The notes: generated by a model not told the origin, from the sequence alone. 64,000 nucleotides of DNA from Teredinibacter turnerae T7901 (GCF_000023025.1 NC_012997.1:4027125-4091124); one strand, 5' to 3'; positions 16,507-25,068 are shown, counted from the first letter of the stretch. A program made the numbers and translations.

Positions 16507-16821
16507 CTAGTCATACCCTCTTACATCAAATATTTTTAGCCAAGCATTATCACAACCGGTGATGCCTAGCTTAACTTTTGATTTAGTCGTGTATGCCGCT
16601 AGCAACATCGATTTTACAACCCCATCAGAAACTCCAACCCCTGCGTAGCCATTATGACCTGGACACTCAGCCGCAACATCGGAACTAAATCCTTCATGCA
16701 ACTTCAATGCAATAGATCCATCGCTATTAACATATATTTCCTTTATAAAACCCTCTGCCTGCTTGTATGCGAAGCAGGGATAACATGAAAAAACAAACAT
16801 CAAAAAAACAGCAAGTTTCAT
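16507..16821 (-). CDS. Small secreted protein, island family member 6
   Basis: A 104-residue exported protein: signal peptide MKLAVFLMFVFSCYPCFA, then EGFIKEIYVNSDGSIALKL, a central AAECPG, the helix VVKSMLLAAYTTKSKVKLGI and a closing GC. A near-ideal GGAGGTG ribosome site fixes the start at 16821 rather than the longer reading. It is upstream of the phospholipase-C-like gene, so the family members flank the two large secreted enzymes. Confidence 0.75.
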   Translation of the reverse strand: MKLAVFLMFVFSCYPCFAYKQAEGFIKEIYVNSDGSIALKLHEGFSSDVAAECPGHNGYAGVGVSDGVVKSMLLAAYTTKSKVKLGITGCDNAWLKIFDVRGYD

Positions 16822-16869
16822 ATCACCTCCAATTTCCCCAAATAACAATAAAACAACCACTCCACACAA

Positions 16870-17878
16870 CTAACAATCGCTCACTTTTTTTGGTCTATCG
16901 CTCTAATTATATTCATTTGTTAAAATTTCATTTTTCGGAAATTAATCCACAAATATTTTGCTCAAGATTTAGTCCAGCGCAGCCACCCTAAAATATAAAT
17001 TTCAGAATACCACCATAAAAAATCATATTTAGCCAATGCTACTCCAACATTCTTAGCCGATTTTTTTCGACACAGTTAAAGTTTACCAAGCTTATATTTG
17101 ATGACGCCCAAATCTCGGTTATATTTTCTATTCTTCTCAGTGGGATTATAGGATTTTATGCATTAGGCAAATATTGAAACCACGACTCACAAAAAAAACG
17201 TGCTTACGTTTTACATAATTGCCATTGCGGGATTACCCCAACCTTATTTATATTTTGAATAAAAATACAAAGCTCCATCCACACCAAACCTTGGGATTCT
17301 ATTTACCTTCAAAAAATCAGCTTCCGATAAATGCAATATTCATCTATGTTGCGCCGACCAGCTAATAATAGTGAGCTTTCAGGCGTAAAAAAGTGTGTTT
17401 TCTCCGGTTATATTTTTTCTACTTATCCGGTCATCCATCAAAAATCGACGAACGAGAATTTTTATTGACTCATCTTGGAAAATGCCAAAGAGTTTTGGCA
17501 TCTGTTAAAGCGGAAATTGACCGGAGATAAAATTTCACAATACCCTTTTCACTCGTTTTTCTATGTTTATCTAACGTCGACAGTGCCCTAGCGTCAAAAA
17601 GAGGTCGGTCATTGCAACCTTCGAAAAAACGATCCGTATTATTAGAGAGTTACTCCAAAATTTATGGTTCTTCTTGTGCAGCCTACTATTTAAATACCCC
17701 CACCCGCTTTCTTTAAGAGAAAACCATATTCGGAGGTATGAAAATAGACATTGCAAATTTTCTCATTACGATATGCAGTAATATACCAATTTAGGCGATT
17801 ACCAGATAGCGTGTTATAGCAACCCAGGCGTGTGTAGCTGAAAAACCTAACTTGCTGGAATCTCTACTTTTTGTAAAA
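16870..17878. other. Long gene-poor stretch with two small hairpins
   Basis: About 1 kb, very AT-rich. Two perfect 7-bp hairpins stand out: AAAACGT/ACGTTTT (17195-17212) and TGCCAAA/TTTGGCA (17483-17500). A possible 61-codon minus-strand ORF at 17571-17756 lacks a ribosome site and is not called. I see nothing else; it could hide decayed genes. Confidence 0.45.
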
Positions 17879-18511
17879 TCAACTTTTAACTATATTTTCT
17901 AATACCGTTTGCGCGCAAATAGCTATGTCCTCATACGCGCGACGAATAGCCATGCCGTCGATTTTAATTATTTCGAGCTCTATTGCTGCTGGATTACAAT
18001 GCTCAACACTGCTATACAATTTGCTCGAACTTTTGTCTATCAGCTCCCAATAAGGTATTACCGGATCATCTAACCCAGTGACCCCATTTTTTGTGGTTAC
18101 AAAACCGTATTCTTTAAGCACAAACACTTTGGGCTCTTGAGTTTCGACTTGAGTGATCGAATTACTTAGTAACCGAGGGATATCTACATCAGATGTGAGC
18201 ACAGCCTTGCCTATAGTTTTGGCAATACCTTCGTCGATCGCTACCCCGATGGCTATCCCCATCGGCCCCATGCTCCCGGCCATCATCATGCCCGCAGCAG
18301 CTCCCTTACCTCGAAAATGCATCCTGTGATCGATAGGCGTCTCTAGTACTACGGCCGAAGGGCTTGCCTTCCCAAAATAACTACTACAGCCAGCGAAAAA
18401 AATTATGTAAATAGAGCAGAATATAAGCCGACAAACGGTTACATTTATTTTTGGGCTTACTTTGCGTACTGATGGGCTTCGAAAAAAAACCAATGAATGG
18501 AAATCAAACAC
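17879..18511 (-). CDS. Glycine-zipper lipoprotein
   Basis: A 210-residue lipoprotein. The hydrophobic segment CRLIFCSIYIIFFAGC gives a lipobox FAGC with the lipidated residue at C42, so the pre-lipobox part is unusually long. A glycine-zipper segment follows (GAAAGMMMAGSMGPMGIAIGVAIDEG), as in outer-membrane proteins that insert or oligomerise, then a mixed domain with VFVLKEYGFVTTKNG. The first codon is GTG; a TTG lies 18 nt downstream. A decayed duplicate lies at about 25830-26260. Function unknown. Confidence 0.7.
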   Translation of the reverse strand: MFDFHSLVFFRSPSVRKVSPKINVTVCRLIFCSIYIIFFAGCSSYFGKASPSAVVLETPIDHRMHFRGKGAAAGMMMAGSMGPMGIAIGVAIDEGIAKTIGKAVLTSDVDIPRLLSNSITQVETQEPKVFVLKEYGFVTTKNGVTGLDDPVIPYWELIDKSSSKLYSSVEHCNPAAIELEIIKIDGMAIRRAYEDIAICAQTVLENIVKS

Positions 18512-18850
18512 AGGAAATACCTTCCTTTACAAAATATGTTACTTCCTCGTCAGTATCTTAGACGGTATTGTATTTGTTCAGTGTTCGATTAGATCATAAT
18601 AGAGACAATTGTTCCAGCCAAAATGGAACCAAGCTACTTTATAAGTGTCGGCCTTTGATTTACACCAGTTGGCGACCAAAAATTGTCCAACCCAGTGAAT
18701 ATCCCACTTTTGCTAAGCAGCAAACGGCTGTTGGGACACACGCGCATAAAAAGCTAAAAATTGTTTATTTGCTTGATGTGAATTTTAGGTTACAGGCTAC
18801 ACTGCTTAGCAGTCGTCGTACTAAAATTTTTTTGGGACGGTGGTAGGACA
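18512..18850. other. Intergenic, promoter side of the glycine-zipper gene
   Basis: About 340 bp with no credible gene. The part near 18560-18600 is similar to 26225-26265, showing that the upstream region was duplicated together with the lipoprotein gene. The end next to the transposase carries GGTAGGACACTAG (near 18842). Confidence 0.5.
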
Positions 18851-19933
18851 CTAGCGAAGAACAGCAACAGGCCCGCCATACAACGCTTTAGATGTGCTCA
18901 TCCCTTTTGTTGCTAGCAGACCATAGCGCTCCACATACGCCCGCATACGCACAACATGTCCGGCACAGCGGCCATAGCGCCGCGAAAAATTCTGCACGTG
19001 TTCGAGCCAGTTTTTAGGGTCTATGCCAAAGCGTTCGATAATGGGTTCTATAGTATCGGGTATGGCACCGCGCTTGTCTTCGCGTAAAACCCGGCCGGTT
19101 TCATCTACTAGGCGTAAATAAACCTGCTCAGTAAAGGGCAAGGCCACATGAATATCCGTATGGCTGGAACCGTCGAAAACCATCAGCGGCGCTTCAGGCT
19201 GTTTATCCAGTTTTAAATCCGCTTTTAAGCGCGCTTGTTTTTCGGTGCGCTCGGCCAGCTCCGGATATTTTTTAAGTTGTCGTTTTTTGCCGGCAAACTC
19301 AGCTAAGCGCTGCTGAATAGACGTAAAATCACTGGTATCCAGGCTTTCTTCCATTCCTGCGCGCACCGGGTTTAAATCCACGTACGCCATACAACTGAGT
19401 AATGCGGCCTCGTCCAACAGCGCCTGACTTTTATATCGTCCTTCCCAAAAACGGCCTTTGCAATTTTCTTCCGCATTGGCCATACGCGCGACAGTTTCAT
19501 TGACGCCACGCATAAACCAGCCAATATCAAACAGCCGCTCGCGCCAGGTTTCGATTTTTAAATAGACGGCATCACGCTGCGCCTCGTCTAATGTTGCAGG
19601 CGCTTTTAACCAGCGACTCACTAACATATCGCCTTTATAGAGCTGCATCCACCGCTCAACAACCTCGGTACGTGACCAGCTCTGCGCTCGGCTTTTATCC
19701 ACATGCAACACTACATGGTAGTGGTTGCTCATGACCGCGTAGGCACAAATATCAATAGCGTAAATATACGACAGGAATTTGAGGCGGGAGACAATCCATT
19801 GCTTACGATGATCATAGCTTTCACCCGTAGAAAAATCCTCCCCACACAAATACGCCCGCCGCACACACCGCACATAGCAGTGATAGAACGGAGTCTCATC
19901 GAGGCAGATTTGGGTTTCTCTACTTGTGGTCAT
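18851..19933 (-). CDS. REP-associated tyrosine transposase (RAYT, Y1 HUH family)
   Basis: A 360-residue HUH endonuclease of the IS200/RAYT type. The metal-binding HUH pair is H71-Y72-H73 in SNHYHVVLHV, and the family block GRFWEGRYKSQALLDEAALL...MAYVDLNPVRAG is intact; the catalytic tyrosine is probably the one in MAYVDLNP. A long basic C-terminal part (about 225-360) is typical of longer RAYTs. Its base composition is more GC-rich than its AT-rich surroundings. Short inverted sequences TAGGACA ... TGTCCTA flank it (18845 and 19982). RAYTs usually do not move as classic IS elements but spread palindromic REP sequences. Confidence 0.88.
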   Translation of the reverse strand: MTTSRETQICLDETPFYHCYVRCVRRAYLCGEDFSTGESYDHRKQWIVSRLKFLSYIYAIDICAYAVMSNHYHVVLHVDKSRAQSWSRTEVVERWMQLYKGDMLVSRWLKAPATLDEAQRDAVYLKIETWRERLFDIGWFMRGVNETVARMANAEENCKGRFWEGRYKSQALLDEAALLSCMAYVDLNPVRAGMEESLDTSDFTSIQQRLAEFAGKKRQLKKYPELAERTEKQARLKADLKLDKQPEAPLMVFDGSSHTDIHVALPFTEQVYLRLVDETGRVLREDKRGAIPDTIEPIIERFGIDPKNWLEHVQNFSRRYGRCAGHVVRMRAYVERYGLLATKGMSTSKALYGGPVAVLR

Positions 19934-19965
19934 GGTTGCTGATTCTAGGAGGATTTAAAATATCT

Positions 19966-19990
19966 GTCAATAGTTTGGATGTCCTATTTA
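19966..19990 (+). repeat. Repeated island motif, copy A
   Basis: CAATAGTTTGGATGTCCTAT and the following TTA match copy B (23480-23500) at nearly every position over about 22 nt. The core GGATGTCCTATT recurs at 25138. This copy lies 35 nt upstream of the RAYT start. Confidence 0.75.
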
Positions 19991-20151
19991 TACAATATCT
20001 ACGATTATTTAACTCACGTTTTTAAAGAGCTTCCCAATGCGCAGAGCATTGAGGATGTTGAAGCTTTATTACCTTGGAATGCCAACCTTGTGTAGGGTGG
20101 GATTGGATTGGCGCTTACATTGTAATAAGCGGATTCTTTTTTTCGGGGAAA

Positions 20152-20373
20152 TTATGCAAGGAGTTGGTTGGGGTTTTTCATATAGGTTCGTATGGTCTTG
20201 TCGATTTCTGCAGCTCTTTCACGGGCAGTCTCTTCACTTAGAGTAAATACGTTTCCGGGCAATGCCCAGGCTTTAATGCTATTTCCAATTTCAGTGAGCA
20301 GCAGTGTGCAATACTTAACGGTTATTTCGTTGATTTCCCTGATTTTACTTTTGGAGACGATAGATGCAGCCAT
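20152..20373 (-). CDS. Small hypothetical protein
   Basis: A 73-residue soluble, mainly helical protein (KIREINEITVKYCTLLLTEI; SEETARERAAEIDKTIRTYM). Its composition is protein-like, unlike the longer overlapping plus-strand reading. No clear ribosome site precedes the ATG. No family recognised; it may be a small regulator or antitoxin-like protein, but nothing shows that. Confidence 0.4.
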   Translation of the reverse strand: MAASIVSKSKIREINEITVKYCTLLLTEIGNSIKAWALPGNVFTLSEETARERAAEIDKTIRTYMKNPNQLLA

Positions 20374-20759
20374 AGAACTAACATTAAAGTTAAGCTACAT
20401 AATGATTAGTTATGTTTATCAGATGTTGCGGGCCAATAGTTTGTTTCTGTGCCTGACTTGTAAACCATCTTTATTTTGTGGTTTTTTTGCTTGGTGGCGC
20501 GAAAAGCTCTACATAGTTTGTTACATAAGTAGTATAAATAATCCGTTTTATCGTTTTAAAAACGAAGGTATGTAAAGTATGTTTCGACTTGATGCAAGAA
20601 ACAATTTTGAAAAAATCAATTGCTGACAAGTATGAATTCTATGGTATCTGTCAGCATAAAATGCACATATCCGCTTATTAAATAAAGCATTGGTATTTTA
20701 ATTTCCACCTTTAAATCAAAAGAAGAAATTTATCCAAAAAGGATTATTAAGGAAATCTT
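20374..20759. other. Intergenic, no gene seen
   Basis: About 385 bp, AT-rich, upstream of a plus-strand lipoprotein gene. No clear promoter or repeat can be named. Confidence 0.45.
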
Positions 20760-21749
20760 ATGGAGAAGTATGTCAGATTTTTATTTCTTGTAATTTTCTT
20801 GGCTGCTGCTCTCTTATCTGGGTGTGTCGATGATGAAAAAAAACCGACAAAAAAGGAGATTCAGGAGGAAATTGCACATCAGATTAGAGCTTCGCATAAA
20901 ATTCAGGTTGAGTTTGGGAAGATTTCCATTGAGAACGTGGAATCTACCAAGCTGCAAAATTCCGATTTAAAAACTCGAACAGAGTTTGTCGCTACCGTTT
21001 CACTTAAGGAGCCAACTTACGATGTTCTCTATTCATTTAACGGCGCCACAGTTGTTAAGATAAAGGATAAGGTAGGTTCATCTTTTGTAGTAAAAGGCAG
21101 GGCGCTAACAACATTTTTTTTTGATTCTGGCACTAAAAAAATAACAGTTGATGCTCTGGGTTTTGAGCCTGGATTATCTGGAAAGCCTCCAGGATATTTT
21201 AGTAGAGCGATGTATGGTAGCTTAGTCCAGGAGGGGACAGTAGAAGCACAAGAAGTAGCTAAAAGGCGTAAAGAATTTATGTTGGCAAAGGAAGAAGAGG
21301 AGCGACGAGAAGAAGAAAAAAGGAAAAAAATGTTGGAGGAGAAAAAAAAGTTTATAGACCATATAGTCTCTCATGCTTGGGTAGGTGAATATAAGTGTGG
21401 AACTAGCTGGGTAGTGGCACCTATAAAGGTAGATTTTGATAGGGATAGTTCTGCATCATTTCCCAGCGCATTGATAGCAACCGTTTCTATGCCAGCTGGA
21501 AATACTCAGAAGTATTCTGGGACCGCTTCTTATACTCTATCAGGCGCGGCTTTTGACTGGGACAGTTCTTTGAAGTTTGATAAGCCTCGTGTTTGGCTTT
21601 CCAAGCCAGATTTAAATAAATCGAAGCCTGGCCACAATTTTTTTGTAATGCAGTTTGATGGAGAGATAAAGGATGATGAGATTAAGGTAAGGGTTCTTAA
21701 TAAATATATGGTTTGTGATAGGTTTACTCTTCACACAGAAAAGTTGTAA
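20760..21749 (+). CDS. Hypothetical lipoprotein with central coiled coil
   Basis: A 329-residue lipoprotein (FLFLVIFLAAALLSGC, lipidated C22). The N-terminal mature domain (about 30-160) is mixed alpha/beta. Residues about 170-200 are a strongly charged coiled coil (EEEERREEEKRKKMLEEKKK). The C-terminal domain (about 205-329) starts WVGEYKCGTSW and is beta-rich with two cysteines (C215 and one in MVCDRF) that could pair. AAGGAAATCTT precedes the ATG. The gene is AT-rich and on the opposite strand to most island genes. No family recognised. Confidence 0.75.
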   Translation: MEKYVRFLFLVIFLAAALLSGCVDDEKKPTKKEIQEEIAHQIRASHKIQVEFGKISIENVESTKLQNSDLKTRTEFVATVSLKEPTYDVLYSFNGATVVKIKDKVGSSFVVKGRALTTFFFDSGTKKITVDALGFEPGLSGKPPGYFSRAMYGSLVQEGTVEAQEVAKRRKEFMLAKEEEERREEEKRKKMLEEKKKFIDHIVSHAWVGEYKCGTSWVVAPIKVDFDRDSSASFPSALIATVSMPAGNTQKYSGTASYTLSGAAFDWDSSLKFDKPRVWLSKPDLNKSKPGHNFFVMQFDGEIKDDEIKVRVLNKYMVCDRFTLHTEKL

Positions 21750-21912
21750 GTTATCTGAAAGGCTTTCTTTGATGATTTCACCTTCGGGGTGTTTTCTTTG
21801 GGTTTGAATAAATCTGCAATTAAACAGTATAAATTGCATTGCATGCCCCATTCTAAGATTGAGTTGAAAGTGGCGTTCTATTGAATTGTTAATATTTCTA
21901 GGGTGGGGATAG

Positions 21913-22002
21913 ATGGTTAAAATAATACATTTGTTTGTAGTTGCTATTCCTGCTGCAATTATTACTTGGTTTACGTTGTTTGGATTTTTTGATGTGGACT
22001 TA
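21913..22002 (+). pseudogene. Short membrane ORF interrupted by the IS element
   Basis: An ORF beginning MVKIIHLFVVAIPAAIITWF with a GGTGGGG-type ribosome site encodes a membrane segment. It then runs straight into the left inverted repeat of the IS at 22003. Joining the flanks across the IS gives a stop after about 39 codons, so either the original gene was tiny or more DNA was lost. Identity unknown. Confidence 0.45.
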
Positions 22003-22792
22003 GGGCCTGTTAACACTAATTTTGGTAAAATCTGCGACTATGGAAAATACAAAATCGCAGTTCAAAATAATCGAACACCTGCTGCCGTTGCAGCGGGGTA
22101 ACGTAAAAATACCTAATATCCGGGTTATAAATGCTGTTTTATACGTTGCTGAGCATGGATGTAAGTGGCGAGGTTTACCTAAATGCTATGGCAATTGGCA
22201 CAGCATCTATACTCGTGTAAATAGCTGGGCTAAAAACGGAGTTTTGGTCCATGTTTTTGGTGTTATTCAAGACGCTGATGTAATTAACATCCAGGTCGAT
22301 ACGGTTTCGTTGGACAGCACTATCATTCAAGTCCATCAGGACGGCACAGGCGCATTAAAAAAAACGGTCCACAAGCGATTGGTAAATCAAGATGCGGATG
22401 GTAGCTGCGGATGAAAAAACGGCCGTAACATTTTCGTTGTCACCGGGGCAATCAGGTGATGCCCCTGAAGGCCGCAACCTTCTGAAAACCTAGAAAACTG
22501 CGGATGGGAAGGTGCCAGCGTTATCATGGATAAAGCATACGAGGGTGACGATACACGGCAACTTATCTTGGATTTGGGAATGATACCTGTTGTACCCCCA
22601 AAGATTAATCGGCTAACGCCTTGGGCGTACGATAAAGAGATGTATAAAAAGCGGAATGAAGTAGAGCGGCTATTCCGACGCCTGAAAGGATTCCGCAGAA
22701 TATTTAGCCGCTTTGGCAAGCTGGACGCCGTTTTTAAGTTCTTTATCAACTTTTCGTTGATCGCAGACTCACTAATTAGTGTTAACAGGCCC
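22003..22792 (+). mobile_element. IS5-family insertion sequence, degenerate copy (790 bp)
   Basis: Perfect 18-bp terminal inverted repeats, GGGCCTGTTAACACTAAT on the left and its complement on the right, are flanked by TA on both sides, fitting a TA target duplication. The internal reading frames encode an IS5-family (IS427-group-like) DDE transposase in pieces. The element is shorter than typical relatives and its transposase is broken, so it can move only with help from an intact copy. Confidence 0.9.
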
Positions 22793-22795
22793 TAG
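22040..22795 (+). pseudogene. IS5-family DDE transposase, broken
   Basis: The N-terminal part (KWRGLPKCYGNWHSIYTRVN, first Asp in VSLDST) and the C-terminal part (DKAYEGD, NEVERLFRRLKGFRR) are clear. Between them lie an A8 run where relatives use a -1 frameshift, a short deletion after the GKSRCGW segment (seen in the -1 frame), and a second frameshift at AAAACCTAG. The frame between reads MVAADEKTAVTFSLSPG before a stop. The A8 shift may be programmed, but the other lesions are true damage. Confidence 0.85.
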
Positions 22796-23314
22796 CACAT
22801 GCTCGCATTCAGAGAACAACATGATCGATGCAGGATCCATATGTTTCACAATGTTATTTATAATACCGAGCAAAACCTCATTAGAATTTGAAAATTCCGC
22901 AGTAGAACGCAACGGGCCAAAGGCTTTTCCTAAAAAATAGTTCCAAGGTTCTATTTCTATTTCACAGTCGAAAAGCAAACCTCGATAGTTTTGCCTAATC
23001 AAACTATCCTTACACCTTAACGAAACCATGAAATTATCACGCATTGGCATTTTACCCTCCCCGAGAATGAAGGGCACGAACGCATCGCAGGCATATTCAA
23101 CCGCGCCGCCCGAATGTGGGCTAATCACCTGACCTACATTTCCCAGTTCAACCTCATTCTCATTTACCAAGTATCCACTGTTCTTATTTCTTACCTGTAA
23201 ATATTTAACTGTTTTAACGCCTAAGGTATTAAACACCGCTTTACATAACTCTTCGAATAGTGAAGTGTTTTTTTGGGTTTTGGGGCGCTTAATTTTAATA
23301 AAAATCGCAGGCAT
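22772..23314 (-). CDS. Immunity-like hypothetical protein, 3' end replaced by IS sequence
   Basis: A 180-residue soluble protein starting MPAIFIKIKRPKTQKNTSLF. AGGAG precedes the ATG, and it begins 8 nt after the stop of the toxin-like remnant upstream. The last residues GPVNTN and the TAG stop come from the right terminal repeat of the IS element. Joining the flanks across the IS would restore about ten different residues (SPHQKIQTT). The C-terminus was thus swapped by insertion and the protein may still be functional. Position directly after a toxin-like 3' end and the soluble compact form suggest an immunity protein; no family recognised. Confidence 0.65.
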   Translation of the reverse strand: MPAIFIKIKRPKTQKNTSLFEELCKAVFNTLGVKTVKYLQVRNKNSGYLVNENEVELGNVGQVISPHSGGAVEYACDAFVPFILGEGKMPMRDNFMVSLRCKDSLIRQNYRGLLFDCEIEIEPWNYFLGKAFGPLRSTAEFSNSNEVLLGIINNIVKHMDPASIMLFSECEHVLGPVNTN

Positions 23315-23322
23315 TAATACTC

Positions 23323-23478
23323 CTAATAATGTTTTACTTCGGTGATTCTAATTGGGAGCCCATTAACTATGACCGGTTCCACTGCGATTACGGGAAAATC
23401 ATAATTAGACTCACGCCAGAGCAAACCATCGCTTACAAAAAATTCGTTTTGTAATGCTTTTCCAGCTGGCACGTAATG
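23323..23478 (-). pseudogene. C-terminal remnant of a larger protein (toxin-like)
   Basis: An open minus-strand frame with no start encodes about 51 residues (HYVPAGKALQNEFFVSDG ... GLPIRITEVKHY) ending TAG just before the immunity-like gene. Coding stops abruptly at the repeated GGATGTCCTATT motif (23489-23500), so everything upstream was lost at that junction. A short C-terminal tail coupled to a downstream small gene is the arrangement of polymorphic toxin plus immunity pairs. The toxin class cannot be told from the remaining tail. Confidence 0.5.
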
Positions 23479-23479
23479 C

Positions 23480-23500
23480 CAATAGCTTGGATGTCCTATT
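23480..23500 (+). repeat. Repeated island motif, copy B
   Basis: CAATAGCTTGGATGTCCTAT plus T, nearly identical to copy A at 19966-19990. It sits exactly where the toxin-like remnant is cut off. Confidence 0.75.
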
Positions 23501-23569
23501 CATTATGTTTTGATGACATTCACAACTTTTTAATTCGGATCTTCCCCCGATTATTAATTTTTCCCTGCG

Positions 23570-23875
23570 TCAGTGAATTAGTTTGCTTTGCTCTGATATT
23601 TTTTGCAGCCTAGCCGGCTTAAAAACCCCAAAAAAGACCATCATAATAACTAGTGGCACAACCTGCATATAATTATCGGCTGCTCTTAGCAGCCACATAA
23701 CAGGCAGTAGAACACCAAAAACCTGCCAGATATTAATCAAAACCCATTTTTTCGTTTTGAAAGTAAACATTTTATTTTTTGATAAAAAATATTCCACTAA
23801 AACCAGCACCATTCCAACCAACAAAATTACAAATAGTGGAAGGACATCAAACCAAGAAATAAATTCATTAAACAT
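23570..23875 (-). CDS. Small membrane protein
   Basis: A 101-residue protein with about three membrane segments (LPLFVILLVGMVLVLVEYFL; WVLINIWQVFGVLLPVMWLL; VVPLVIMMVFFGVF) and a basic C-terminus. GGGAGAAAGG precedes the ATG at 23875, so the longer reading that begins at 23917 is not favoured. No family recognised. Together with the membrane protein at 24706 it brackets the group II intron remnant. Confidence 0.6.
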   Translation of the reverse strand: MFNEFISWFDVLPLFVILLVGMVLVLVEYFLSKNKMFTFKTKKWVLINIWQVFGVLLPVMWLLRAADNYMQVVPLVIMMVFFGVFKPARLQKISEQSKLIH

Positions 23876-23929
23876 TTGCCTTTCTCCCACCGCCAAATAT
23901 CTTCGCCCGCAACGCATTGATTTACAATG

Positions 23930-24660
23930 ATATTTATAGAATAGACATCCTCATTCATCAACCCACCGGCACAGATCCGGATGTGCGCTACTAGCGTATA
24001 CGGCCCCTGCTTCGAGTCAAACACGCCAACGTTAATTCGGGTATGGGTGAACGATACGTGCACTTGGCAACCAGAAGTCAATGTACTTTTTTAGCTGGTT
24101 TGCCCTGCGCTCTGCGTTGCAGTCACAGGTGTTTGCTCCGCCTTCCTCTTAGCCAAGACCCTTGGCTCCGCCAACTCCGCTGAGTGTGAATCGGGTAGCT
24201 GTTTCACCTTCTCATCTTCATTGTTCGTCGGTTTCTTCGCTACTATGGTCTTGTCCGACTCCCAAAGCACGTGCATGCTGAGCCTATTTTCAGTATTTCC
24301 TCAACCGGGGCAGATTAGATCTTTCTAACCACGCTTTGAGCCCCGGAAGCCCGTATACCCCGTGTTCCGTTTAATAAACATCTGCACATGCACTGGGTCT
24401 CATGACTCCGGAGATCCTGCTTAGTTGCTCGCAATAACGCTAAAAGCAGTGTTGCCTTCCCCACCATCCAACAAGGTCGGCGTTCTTAAGTTTGATTTCG
24501 GAGCTCTATACCGAGCCTATGCATTCCCCTGTCAACGCTTAACCATTACCCTTACGAGCAACCGCCCATGACTCGGTGCTTCGGCAGGTTGCTAGCCTTT
24601 TCCGAATAGCGGAATTTCACCGCTTGATTTACTACCGGCTTTGTCCCGGCGTACTGGATA
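23930..24660 (-). mobile_element. Degenerate group II intron lacking most of its reverse transcriptase
   Basis: On the minus strand, about 400 nt of GC-rich structured sequence leads to a short ORF (24276 to 24091) starting MHVLWESDKTIVAKKPTNNE. This is the pattern of the N-terminus of group II intron-encoded reverse transcriptases (ESD..IV..., later LAKRKAEQ...TQS). The ORF stops after 61 codons and the RT domains are gone. Downstream, 23972-24007 reads as domain V (GGGCCGTATACGCT, short loop, GCGCACATCCGGATCTG), close to the conserved 34-nt helix though with substitutions. Exact ends are uncertain; the 5' consensus GTGYG is not clear (GTACG is present). Confidence 0.65.
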
Positions 24661-24705
24661 CCCTATCTATTTATGTTTGATTTATTTTTTCTTGCTGACG
24701 ACCTG

Positions 24706-25068
24706 CTAATTAGTATTTTTTATCTCTCGAAATAGTTGATCAGTTACAACCGCCATAACAATCCCTTGCGTGACAATAAACTCTATCTCATTTAGATCTC
24801 CTGAAGAAAATAACTCTGTTACAACAACGCTAAAAAAAACTAATGCCGCGCTTAAAACCTTGAGCACGCGCCTACGAACAGAATTCTTTACTTTTTTTAA
24901 AATCCACCTCCCGAAGCAAAACCAGTTGATCGCGGAAGCAATCCCTGCAGCCAAATATTCATCAAAACTTCTAAAAACACCAAAACATAGCCAACTCAAA
25001 CATAGTATTAAACTGTATGCTCGCAGAAGCTGATGATACTCATTTTTCTCATCATGGTCGTTATGCAC
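24706..25068 (-). CDS. Hypothetical membrane protein
   Basis: A 120-residue protein with a polar start (MHNDHDEKNEYHQ) and three to four membrane segments (AYSLILCLSWLCFGVF; AAGIASAINWFCFGRW; VLSAALVFFSVVVTELF; IVTQGIVMAVVTD). The start is GTG. It is the only frame with protein-like composition here. No family recognised. Confidence 0.55.
   Translation of the reverse strand: MHNDHDEKNEYHQLLRAYSLILCLSWLCFGVFRSFDEYLAAGIASAINWFCFGRWILKKVKNSVRRRVLKVLSAALVFFSVVVTELFSSGDLNEIEFIVTQGIVMAVVTDQLFREIKNTN

Noticed and set aside
17571-17756. 61-codon minus-strand ORF in the gene-poor stretch
   Set aside because: No ribosome site; composition is not convincing.
20192-20575. 127-codon plus-strand ORF
   Set aside because: It is antisense to a shorter but more protein-like minus-strand ORF and has no ribosome site.
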